Source: Thermoplasmatales archaeon UBA447
GTDB lineage: Archaea > Thermoplasmatota > Thermoplasmata > Thermoplasmatales > Thermoplasmataceae
Assembly (NCBI GenBank): GCA_002503205.1
Contig: DARE01000003.1
Location: 1-37,872, forward strand
Direction of reading: 5' to 3'
DNA: 37,872 bases
The position numbers and the translations under genes were made by a program. Of the stretch, positions 16,222 through 23,403 are shown piece by piece (the stretch's first letter is position 1; every line of letters begins with the position of its first letter). Under the pieces are notes generated by a model. The model was given only the letters and a program-made list of their open reading frames with translations, had not been told where the DNA came from and did no database searches.

Positions 16222-18180
16222 GTGAGTAAGGTGTCTGATACGGTAGAAAATGTAGATGAATGGGTAAAGAAGCTCAACATCACATCTACAAAAGATATTC
16301 AGGTTCCAAAGGTTCTTTTCGATCAGGTTATAGGACAGGAGGAAGCTGGAGAGGTCGTCAAGAAAGCCGCAATGCAAAAGCGGCATGTACTTCTGATTGG
16401 AGAGCCCGGTACGGGAAAATCAATGCTTGCACAGAGCATGGTTGATTTCCTGCCTAAAGATGAGATGGAGGATATTCTTGTTTTTCCCAACCCTGAGGAC
16501 TCAAACCGCCCAAAAGTCAAAACTCTTCCCGCTGGCAAGGGTAAAGAGATAGTAAGGCAGTATCAGATAAAGGCTGAAAGAGAGAAAAAGGACAGGTCCA
16601 GAGGAATTTTATTTGTTGTAATTGCAGTCATATTCCTTGGCCTCGTTGCCTCATACGCCCTGAATAATTACACACTGGTGTTTATAGCAATATTCACTGC
16701 GGTTTTTATCTGGATATTCATGGCAATGAATCCAGGAGTAAGGATGGAGAAAGCCATGATACCAAAGTTACTGGTAACACACTCTCCAAACGACAAACCG
16801 CCTTTTATAGACTCAACAGGTGCCCATTCCGGTGCCCTGCTGGGCGATGTCAGGCATGATCCGTTCCAATCAGGGGGGTTGGAAACACCATCCCACGACA
16901 GAGTGGAAGCCGGAAACATTCACAAGGCGCACAAGGGTGTACTATTCATAGACGAAATGAATCTACTTCGGCCAGAAAGCCAGCAGGCTCTACTTACTGC
17001 AATGCAGGAGAAAAAGTACTCCATATCGGGGCAGAGTGAAAGGAGTGCTGGTGCAATGGTGCAGACAGAACCGGTTCCATGTGATTTTGTTCTTGTTGCA
17101 GCAGGAAACCTTGATGCTATACAGGGGATACACCCTGCCCTCAGATCAAGAATTAGAGGTTATGGGTATGAGGTTTATGTGAACAACCTCATGGATGATA
17201 ATGAGGATAACAGGAACAAAATAATTCAATTCATTGCCCAGGAGGTTGTCAAAGACAAGAAGATCCCCCATTTTGACGTATCCGCTGTAACTGAGATACT
17301 GAAGGAGGCTCAGAAGAGGGCCGGGCGCCAGGGAAAGCTTACCCTGAGGCTCAGGGAGCTTGGCGGCCTTGTGAGAGTTGCTGGAGATATAGCAATAGAT
17401 GAAAAGTCTGAATTCGTGACCGCTAAGCATGTGACTAAAGCTAAAACTTTAAGCAAGCCACTTGAGCAGCAGGTTGCCGACAGATCAATAGAGGTTCGCA
17501 AGAGTTACCAGACATTCAGGACTGAGGGTAATCAGATAGGAATGGTAAATGGACTGGCTGTCGTTGGCGCGAACTCAGGAATGGCAGATTACACAGGAAT
17601 TGTTATGCCGATCGTTGCGGAAGTAACTCCAGCTCAGCATAAGGGCAATGGAACGGTGATAGCAACAGGGAAGCTTGGTGAGATAGCAAAGGAAGCTGTT
17701 CAGAATGTCTCCGCTGTTTTCAAGAAACTGAGTGGAACCAGTATTGCGGACCTTGATATACACATACAGTTCATAGGAACTTATGATGGAGTCGAGGGAG
17801 ATTCTGCCAGTGTATCCATAGCTACAGCAGTAATTTCAGCCATAGAGAATATTCCAATTGACCAGAGTGTTGCAATGACTGGCTCTCTTTCAGTCCGTGG
17901 GGCAGTTCTTCCAGTGGGTGGAGTTACCGCAAAGGTAGAAGCAGCTATAGAATCAGGTCTCCGGAAAGTGATTGTTCCCAAAGCTAATTATGCAGACATT
18001 GTTCTGGATGAGCTTCACGTGGGCAAGATTGAGATAGTCCCGGCTGAAACAATCACTGACGTGTGGGAGAATGCTCTTATAGATAGCCCGGAGCAGGAGA
18101 ATTTCCTGAAGAAGGTCGCGGAGTTTATCAATCCGAAGAAATTTGGCGGCACCGGCAGGGCAGGGACAAATGTCGTCTGA
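16222..18180 (+). CDS. lonB: Archaeal Lon protease, membrane-anchored LonB
   Basis: ATP-dependent membrane-bound protease for quality control. Walker A is GEPGTGKS (60-67). Two membrane helices (about 129-148 and 150-169) are inserted between Walker A and Walker B, as in archaeal LonB, and Walker B has Asp244-Glu245 (VLFIDEMN). The C-terminal serine/lysine dyad is Ser528 (EGDSAS) and Lys571 (GVTAKVE). The length of 652 is normal. The start is GTG 16222 with MSKVSDTVENVDEWVKKL. It leads a compact operon with Cgi121, PfkB, gamma-CA, eno and dphB. Confidence 0.96.
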   Translation: MSKVSDTVENVDEWVKKLNITSTKDIQVPKVLFDQVIGQEEAGEVVKKAAMQKRHVLLIGEPGTGKSMLAQSMVDFLPKDEMEDILVFPNPEDSNRPKVKTLPAGKGKEIVRQYQIKAEREKKDRSRGILFVVIAVIFLGLVASYALNNYTLVFIAIFTAVFIWIFMAMNPGVRMEKAMIPKLLVTHSPNDKPPFIDSTGAHSGALLGDVRHDPFQSGGLETPSHDRVEAGNIHKAHKGVLFIDEMNLLRPESQQALLTAMQEKKYSISGQSERSAGAMVQTEPVPCDFVLVAAGNLDAIQGIHPALRSRIRGYGYEVYVNNLMDDNEDNRNKIIQFIAQEVVKDKKIPHFDVSAVTEILKEAQKRAGRQGKLTLRLRELGGLVRVAGDIAIDEKSEFVTAKHVTKAKTLSKPLEQQVADRSIEVRKSYQTFRTEGNQIGMVNGLAVVGANSGMADYTGIVMPIVAEVTPAQHKGNGTVIATGKLGEIAKEAVQNVSAVFKKLSGTSIADLDIHIQFIGTYDGVEGDSASVSIATAVISAIENIPIDQSVAMTGSLSVRGAVLPVGGVTAKVEAAIESGLRKVIVPKANYADIVLDELHVGKIEIVPAETITDVWENALIDSPEQENFLKKVAEFINPKKFGGTGRAGTNVV

Positions 18181-18616
18181 CCCAAACATCTCTTTTTTTA
18201 AGATAATCTCTCCCATAGATAAAAGCCTGCCTGCATTTCTTTCTGCTTATGAAAAACCTTTCTTTTCTCTTGTCAGAGCTGAAATAGTAAAGACAAGGCT
18301 TCAGGTACAGCATGCATACAGGATATCAATGGAGGAATACGGGTCTCAGAGCAGGATTGAAAAACCTGAGTCCATTTTCCTGATGCTGCTGAGTGGCAGG
18401 GATCAGATAAAGGACGCAATAGAGACAGCCGGTATAGATAGCACCGTCAGGTCAGGTGTAGCCATATACGATGACAGGAACCACTACAGGCGGTTTCTTA
18501 TGAAGTATGAGGGCAAGGTCGCAGAATCCTTTGAGCCTTTGAAGGATGATGATAGATCCCTGGATTCTGAGATTTTCCCGAAGATGACTTATACGCGCAT
18601 GAAGATCAGGTTATGA
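18170..18616 (+). CDS. KEOPS subunit Cgi121-like protein
   Basis: A 148-residue protein matching the Cgi121 pattern: a central helix with RIEKPESIFLMLLSGRDQIKDAIETAGI (split here as RIEKPESIFLMLL and SGRDQIKDAIETAGI), equivalent to the family's 'E-x-L-x-x-x-S-G-x-x-Q-I-x-x-A-I'. Cgi121 binds tRNA in the KEOPS complex, which makes the universal t6A37 modification with Kae1, Bud32 and Pcc1. ATG 18170 overlaps the lonB stop by 11 bp and follows GGCAGGGAC as a ribosome-binding site; the longer frame from 18143 adds an unlikely Gly/Ala/Gln leader. The C-terminal half is divergent, so confidence is moderate. Confidence 0.7.
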   Translation: MSSDPNISFFKIISPIDKSLPAFLSAYEKPFFSLVRAEIVKTRLQVQHAYRISMEEYGSQSRIEKPESIFLMLLSGRDQIKDAIETAGIDSTVRSGVAIYDDRNHYRRFLMKYEGKVAESFEPLKDDDRSLDSEIFPKMTYTRMKIRL

Positions 18617-18622
18617 TCAGTA

Positions 18623-19540
18623 TTGCCTCAAAAACGAAATGTGTTTTTAGCCATGACCGGGCATTTAAACATAGACATGGTACTGAAGGTGAACCGAATT
18701 CCGACCGAGGGCTCAATAAATGTGAATCAGGTATCGGAAGTATATGGAGGCACAGCAGGAAATTTTTCCATGGTTGCTGCCTCTCTGGGTGTTGAGTTTG
18801 ACCTTTATTCAGCTGTCTCAGAAGGAACTCACAGTGCATATCTGGATTTCCTTAAATCCAGGAATGTGAATATTTCCCGGATCCTTATAGATAAAGAGGA
18901 CAGAGGTCCTGTATGTTATGCTGCTTCCACTGGAAATGATCAGGTCTATTACATATATCAGGGACCCATGAACCGGTCTTTCCTGAAGGGTAGGATCAAC
19001 AGCGATACGCACTACAGTTATCTTCATCTAGGCACTGGCGACCCTGAGGAACTCAAATACGCAATAGAATATGGCTCATACGACAAGGCTGTTTTTGATC
19101 CAGGGCAGGAACTCAGTTACAGGTACAGCAGGGATCAGGTAATTGAGTTTTCAAAAGTTGCCGATATTGCCATCCTTAATGATGTTGAAATCCGTCAGGT
19201 TGAGAAAATTTCAGGTGGGAAGGATCCACGCACACTTTTTCCGAACCTGATCGCCACCCATGGGAGCAAAGGGTCAACAATCTATACAGGATCAGAATCC
19301 ACAGAAATAGGTGCGCTCAAAGCTCCTGAGGTGTATGATACAGTAGGTGCAGGTGACGCTTTCAGGGCTGGCCTCTATTTGGGCCTGCAGAAAGGTTTCA
19401 GCCTTGAGGAATCATCGGCAATCGGCTCAGTTGTTTCTTCAATGGCAATAAGGGGGCCCCTAACTGGGTTCAACCTCAGTTCTGATCAGATCTTCAATTT
19501 ATTCAAGGAAAACAGAAATAAACTCTTGGGGGTTGAGTGA
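18623..19540 (+). CDS. PfkB/ribokinase-family sugar or nucleoside kinase
   Basis: A 305-residue ribokinase-fold kinase. It has the N-terminal substrate segment GHLNIDMVLKVNRIP with the glycine-rich GGTAGNFSMVAASLG (the family's GGxxxN), and the C-terminal DTVGAGDAFRAG signature with catalytic Asp245. The substrate is not readable; archaeal members phosphorylate ribose, nucleosides or sugar acids. The start is TTG 18623, because the first beta strand (NVFLAMTGHLNID) would be cut by beginning at ATG 18653. It lies 6 bp after Cgi121 and overlaps the next gene. Confidence 0.88.
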   Translation: MPQKRNVFLAMTGHLNIDMVLKVNRIPTEGSINVNQVSEVYGGTAGNFSMVAASLGVEFDLYSAVSEGTHSAYLDFLKSRNVNISRILIDKEDRGPVCYAASTGNDQVYYIYQGPMNRSFLKGRINSDTHYSYLHLGTGDPEELKYAIEYGSYDKAVFDPGQELSYRYSRDQVIEFSKVADIAILNDVEIRQVEKISGGKDPRTLFPNLIATHGSKGSTIYTGSESTEIGALKAPEVYDTVGAGDAFRAGLYLGLQKGFSLEESSAIGSVVSSMAIRGPLTGFNLSSDQIFNLFKENRNKLLGVE

Positions 19541-20085
19541 AAATGGTAGTATATGAATTTGAAGATCGCACTCCTTCTATAGAAAGCGGCTCATATATCT
19601 TCCCTAATGCGACATTGATTGGAGATGTTCATATTGGAAAAGGTGTATGGGTTGGACCCGGAGCGGTGATAAGGGCTGATTATGGCACTATCAAAATTGG
19701 TTCTTACACTGCAGTGGAGGATAATGTTGTGATTCATGCGAGGCCAGATGAAACAACAGTCATCGGGGAACATGTCACCCTTGGCCATGGATCAATAATA
19801 CACACTGGCAGAATATCGGACTGGTGCGTTATTGGTATGGGTTCAATTGTATCAGATTTTGCTGAGGTTGGAGAGTGGGCTGCTGTAGGAGAAGGTGCGG
19901 TTGTAAGAGCGAAGCAGAAGATACAGCCTCGTAAAATTGCGGTTGGAATCCCTGCGAAGGAGATAGGGGATGTTAGTGAATCATATATTTCAATATGGAC
20001 TGAATACAAGAACAATTACAACACATTCTGCCTTAGGTATGAAAAATCCCTGAACCAGATTAATATTCAGAATCAACAAGACTAA
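19537..20085 (+). CDS. Gamma-carbonic-anhydrase-like hexapeptide-repeat protein
   Basis: A left-handed beta-helix protein of the gamma-class carbonic anhydrase/PaaY/YrdA group. Hexapeptide repeats run from about residue 27 to 135 (ATLIGDVHIGKGVWVGPGAV and on). The three zinc histidines are present at 67 (VIHAR), 84 and 89 (GHGSIIH). Catalysis of CO2 hydration is plausible but many homologues have low or no activity. GTG 19537 overlaps the PfkB stop; ATG 19543 is an equally possible start, both behind GGGGGTTGAG. Confidence 0.85.
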   Translation: MKMVVYEFEDRTPSIESGSYIFPNATLIGDVHIGKGVWVGPGAVIRADYGTIKIGSYTAVEDNVVIHARPDETTVIGEHVTLGHGSIIHTGRISDWCVIGMGSIVSDFAEVGEWAAVGEGAVVRAKQKIQPRKIAVGIPAKEIGDVSESYISIWTEYKNNYNTFCLRYEKSLNQINIQNQQD

Positions 20086-20108
20086 ATCTTGTGAGTGGAT
20101 ATTCTTCC

Positions 20109-21332
20109 ATGATAGAAGAGCTTCCGATCAGGGAGATAAAGTTCAGGAAGATATTTGACTCCAGAGGAAATCAGACCGTTGAGGCAGAGGTTCATACTGA
20201 TTTTTCAAGTGGAATCGCCTCTGCTCCAGCTGGAGCAAGTACCGGGGCAACAGAGGTTAAGGCATTCCCAAAAGAGGGAATAGATTCCGGATTAAAGTTT
20301 TTTAATCAGAAGTTGCACGACAGGCTTATCGGATTCAATGCCTACGATCAGAGGGGGTTTGATCTTACAATCAGGGAGACCGATGGAACTGAATATCTGG
20401 AAAATCTTGGGGGAAATCTTTCCACTGCCCTATCCATCGCCAATGCCAGAGCAGTCGCCAACTATCTTGGCATCCCTCTTTACAGATATGTAGGGGGCGC
20501 AATGTGCAGGGAACTGCCGAGACCAATAGGCAATGTACTTGGTGGCGGAAAGCATTCAGTGAACGGCACTACAATACAGGAGTTCCTTGTCTCTTCCCAG
20601 GCAAAAACATTCTTTGAGTCGGCATATCTGAATATACAGGTGCACCACAGGATAGGGAAGAAACTTGCAGAAAAATTTCCGAAATTCAGTATAGGTGTGG
20701 GAGACGAGAGGGCATGGACTGCCAGCATCAGTGATATCGATGCCATAGACATAGTGAAAGAAGCTGCCTCTGAGATTTCATCAGAAAACAAGGTAAAGAT
20801 ACTGTTAGGAATGGACTTTGCAGCATCTTCATTTTATGAGAATGGAAAATACATGTACAGGAGTGGGCCAAAATCAAGGGATGAACAGATTGATTTCGCC
20901 ATATCAATGTCTAAGGACCATGGTTTCTATTTCATTGAAGATCCAATGAATGAGGATGATTACCAGGGATATGCAGAGGTAACAAAGAAAGTAAGAGACA
21001 AGTCCCTTGTTGTGGGAGATGATCTCTACACAACAAATCCTGAAAGAATCGCTAAAGGTGTGGAGATGAACTCCACAAATGGTGTCCTGATTAAGGTAAA
21101 TCAGATAGGGTCATTGAGCAGGACCTACGATGCAGTAGAAACAGCAAGAAAGGGGGGAATGAAAAATACCATATCCCACAGGAGCGGAGAAACTGACGAC
21201 GATTTCATTGCCCACCTATCCGTCGTGTTCAATTCAGTCCTCATAAAGACGGGGACTATTGGGGGAGAAAGGCTTGCAAAGATCAATGAGCTTGTAAGGA
21301 TAGAGCAGGAGATAAACGAACAAGGATACTGA
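20109..21332 (+). CDS. eno: Enolase
   Basis: Interconverts 2-phosphoglycerate and phosphoenolpyruvate. Signature parts are FDSRGNQTVEAEV near the N-terminus, APAGASTG, the metal-binding segments FIEDPMNEDD and VVGDDLYTTN, and the C-terminal LIKVNQIGS and ISHRSGETDDDFIAHLSV. The length of about 407 is normal. I choose ATG 20109 because it gives the usual enolase N-terminus (MIEELPIREIKFRKI). A GTG at 20091 adds six residues. It is fifth in the lonB operon and its stop overlaps dphB (TGATG). Confidence 0.95.
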   Translation: MIEELPIREIKFRKIFDSRGNQTVEAEVHTDFSSGIASAPAGASTGATEVKAFPKEGIDSGLKFFNQKLHDRLIGFNAYDQRGFDLTIRETDGTEYLENLGGNLSTALSIANARAVANYLGIPLYRYVGGAMCRELPRPIGNVLGGGKHSVNGTTIQEFLVSSQAKTFFESAYLNIQVHHRIGKKLAEKFPKFSIGVGDERAWTASISDIDAIDIVKEAASEISSENKVKILLGMDFAASSFYENGKYMYRSGPKSRDEQIDFAISMSKDHGFYFIEDPMNEDDYQGYAEVTKKVRDKSLVVGDDLYTTNPERIAKGVEMNSTNGVLIKVNQIGSLSRTYDAVETARKGGMKNTISHRSGETDDDFIAHLSVVFNSVLIKTGTIGGERLAKINELVRIEQEINEQGY

Positions 21333-22153
21333 TGCTCTATCTTGTCGGCCTCGGTCTTAGAGGTATACGAAGCCTAACGCTGGAGGGTGAGAGCGTAATA
21401 AGAAGATGCCAGGAGGTCTATTTTGAGTATTACACCTCTATCCCTCCAAAATCAACTCTGGAGTCGCTTGCATCTTATTTTGGCAGGGAAATCAAGCCAC
21501 TGGAAAGGGCAGAAATTGAAATAGAATCCTTATTTTTTCAAAGGGCCAGGGATATGGAGATATGTGTTATAGTTACCGGGGACCCGTTATCTGCTACTAC
21601 GCACAATCAGATAAGGTATGATCTGTCAAAAGCAGGCATTCAGGTTGAGGTGATTGAGAATTCAAGCATACTGACAGAAGCGCCTTCCAGATCCGGATTG
21701 TTTCATTACCGCTTTGGTCCTCCAGTATCCCTTCCATTCTGTACTGATAAGTTTCTGCCTTCCAGTGTGCTGGAAAAAATAAAAAGGAATCTGGCCAGTT
21801 CCCTTCATACTTTGCTCTTGCTGGATCTTAATGGCCAGGAACCCATGGCGCCGTCAGAGGCAGCAGATACCCTCCTAAAGATGGAGGAGAGATATGAAGC
21901 AGGAGTTATTGGCAAAGATACAGAGGTTGTTCTGTTGAGTTCACTTCATATGCCTGAGGAAAAGATTGTAAGGTGCAGGTTGGGGGACCTTTTTCAAATT
22001 CGCAGCAAAGTTGGCCCATCAGTAATAATAATACCTTCAACCCTGAATGACCAGGAGAAATCATTTCTTGCGGCCTTCGCCAAAGAATTCAGTGAGGTGT
22101 TCAGTGAAGATAGCTCTCAACAACCCCCATCACGTAGGAAGGAGAAACATTGA
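21332..22153 (+). CDS. dphB: Diphthine synthase
   Basis: SAM-dependent methyltransferase of the tetrapyrrole-methylase fold that methylates the modified histidine of elongation factor 2 in diphthamide synthesis. It begins MLYLVGLGLRGIRSLTLEG, and has the conserved VIVTGDPLSATTHNQIRYD and the IENSSILTEAPSRSGLFHYRFG segment typical of archaeal Dph5/DphB. The length of 273 is normal. Its start overlaps the eno stop by one base. Its last 53 bp overlap the 3' end of the convergent regulator gene at 22101. Confidence 0.93.
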   Translation: MLYLVGLGLRGIRSLTLEGESVIRRCQEVYFEYYTSIPPKSTLESLASYFGREIKPLERAEIEIESLFFQRARDMEICVIVTGDPLSATTHNQIRYDLSKAGIQVEVIENSSILTEAPSRSGLFHYRFGPPVSLPFCTDKFLPSSVLEKIKRNLASSLHTLLLLDLNGQEPMAPSEAADTLLKMEERYEAGVIGKDTEVVLLSSLHMPEEKIVRCRLGDLFQIRSKVGPSVIIIPSTLNDQEKSFLAAFAKEFSEVFSEDSSQQPPSRRKEKH

Positions 22154-22700
22154 ATTTTTTTGCCGTCCCCTCTGGGTCGCCAGAGTCGACATACTCCCAC
22201 AGTATGTTTTTTTCAAGTGAACCGGCCTCCAGATTATTTATATGGTTGTGAAGGGCCCCAATTACGGCATCCTTCTTCTTTAGAAGTGCAATTCTTTCTT
22301 CCATCAAATTTTCAAGGTGGGAGTTGATCTTATTCAGTTCATTTATAAGTTTACCTGGCTCAGTGTTTACTGCATATGATAAATCTGTATTTTCGAATTT
22401 TATTTCATATCGTCTAACTTCAATGAAATTTCTGGAATAATCTGTTACAAGGGTAGAAAAATTGGTGGGGCGGTATACTTTGCGCCTTGCACCCTCAGAG
22501 CTTGGGATCATGCCCACGGCGGAGATGAGGTTGGCCCTTTCCAGCAGCTCAAGCTGTTTGTTGATTGCCTGCTGGGAAATCCCAACCGAGCGACTTATCT
22601 CAAGGGCATAGGATTCCTCAAGTATCAGCCTTCTGAGTATCTCTCTTCTGGTGTTATTCATAAGAGCAGATATGAGTGTATCCAGATCCCCGTCAATCAT
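22101..22700 (-). CDS. Winged-HTH regulator, Phr/HSR1-like heat-shock repressor candidate
   Basis: A roughly 200-residue ArsR-type regulator. The N-terminal winged HTH is clear: NNTRREILRRLI, SYALEISRSVGISQQAINKQLELLERANLI (given in parts) and a wing with RRKVYRP (about 70-80). A long coiled coil (about 120-160) follows, and a C-terminal segment with DPEGTAKKFNVSPSYV may be a second small helical domain. It lies directly downstream of hsp20 in the same transcript. The architecture and position resemble Pyrococcus Phr and Archaeoglobus HSR1, which repress hsp20; that function is inferred. ATG 22700 is used; GTG 22706 is possible. Confidence 0.8.
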   Translation of the reverse strand: MIDGDLDTLISALMNNTRREILRRLILEESYALEISRSVGISQQAINKQLELLERANLISAVGMIPSSEGARRKVYRPTNFSTLVTDYSRNFIEVRRYEIKFENTDLSYAVNTEPGKLINELNKINSHLENLMEERIALLKKKDAVIGALHNHINNLEAGSLEKNILWEYVDSGDPEGTAKKFNVSPSYVMGVVESYLH

Positions 22701-22706
22701 GTTCAC

Positions 22707-23258
22707 TCACTCTATTGAAATTCTGGTTCCGTTAGGGTTCCCCTTTGTTTCTCTCTCCACAGTGACATCAAGGATACCATTTGTGAATTTTGCAATTGCT
22801 TTGCTTGGTCTGAGGCTATAGTCGAAATCCAGGCTTTTGAAGTATTTTCTGGGGCCCCTTTCCACCTTGATTGTAATATTGTTCTCTGAAACATTGAGAT
22901 CAATGTCTTCCTTGGATATTCCAGGCAGCTCGTAAGTGACGTAAACATTTCTGTCATCCACGTTTATGTCAGTGAGCGGTTCCCTAACATCTTTTCCAAC
23001 ATTCTGGCTCAAACCCGGAGCTCCCATGTGTGGAACATTCCCGAATTCCTCGAATTTAGGTCTGCCGTCTGGCCCCATCTTGTAGGTGAACCCGTAAACA
23101 TATGGTCCATATGTGTTCGCCTCTGGGTCCTTGAGCAATCTGTCCCACATTTTCATGACTCTTTCGTTCCAGCGATCAAAGTCAAAGCCGAACTCATCAA
23201 ACATGTCGTAGAAGTCATCTCTCCAGTCATCCGAATCCTTTCGCCTTCTAACTACCAT
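22707..23258 (-). CDS. Small heat-shock protein, Hsp20/alpha-crystallin
   Basis: A 183-residue ATP-independent chaperone. The first 85 residues are an Asp/Phe/Trp-rich variable arm (DMFDEFGFDFDRWNERVMKM). The alpha-crystallin domain follows (VYVTYELPGISKEDIDLNVS, then RPSKAIAKFTNGILDVTVER) and the chain ends with an I-x-I oligomerisation motif (RISIE). ATG 23258 is chosen because AGGTGATT, a strong ribosome-binding site, lies 5 nt before it; GTG 23267 would place the start inside that site. The transcript leader carries a perfect dyad (23272-23298). Confidence 0.93.
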   Translation of the reverse strand: MVVRRRKDSDDWRDDFYDMFDEFGFDFDRWNERVMKMWDRLLKDPEANTYGPYVYGFTYKMGPDGRPKFEEFGNVPHMGAPGLSQNVGKDVREPLTDINVDDRNVYVTYELPGISKEDIDLNVSENNITIKVERGPRKYFKSLDFDYSLRPSKAIAKFTNGILDVTVERETKGNPNGTRISIE

Positions 23259-23271
23259 TCCAATCACCTGT

Positions 23272-23298
23272 TAGTTGTCAACCAATTGTTGACAACTA
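23272..23298. promoter_or_regulatory. Perfect inverted repeat, hsp20 operator
   Basis: The arms TAGTTGTCAAC (23272-23282) and GTTGACAACTA (23288-23298) are exact complements around a 5-bp spacer. The site sits between the hsp20 TATA box (23312-23322) and the start codon, so the predicted transcription start (about 23291) falls inside it. A repressor here would block initiation, as reported for Phr in Pyrococcus. Confidence 0.75.
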
Positions 23299-23311
23299 TG
23301 TATTAATTACT

Positions 23312-23322
23312 AATATTTAAAC
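23312..23322 (-). promoter_or_regulatory. TATA box of hsp20
   Basis: Read on the minus strand the element is GTTTAAATATT. It is centred about 26 nt upstream of the middle of the operator dyad. Confidence 0.65.
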
Positions 23323-23339
23323 ATTTTTCAAACAGACAT

Positions 23340-23353
23340 GGTTCAATTGAACC
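23340..23353. promoter_or_regulatory. Perfect 14-bp palindrome at the sdh promoter
   Basis: GGTTCAATTGAACC is a gapless perfect palindrome whose last base abuts the sdhA TATA box (23353-23362), covering the position where TFB contacts the BRE. It could be an operator or activator site for the sdh operon. Confidence 0.5.
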
Positions 23354-23362
23354 TTTATAATA
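23353..23362 (+). promoter_or_regulatory. TATA box of the sdh operon
   Basis: CTTTATAATA is centred about 47 nt upstream of ATG 23404. The implied leader of about 20 nt carries AAGTGATT as a ribosome-binding site. Confidence 0.55.
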
Positions 23363-23403
23363 ATTGAAGTGTTATAGGGTAGTCCACAAATCAAGTGATT
23401 ACA

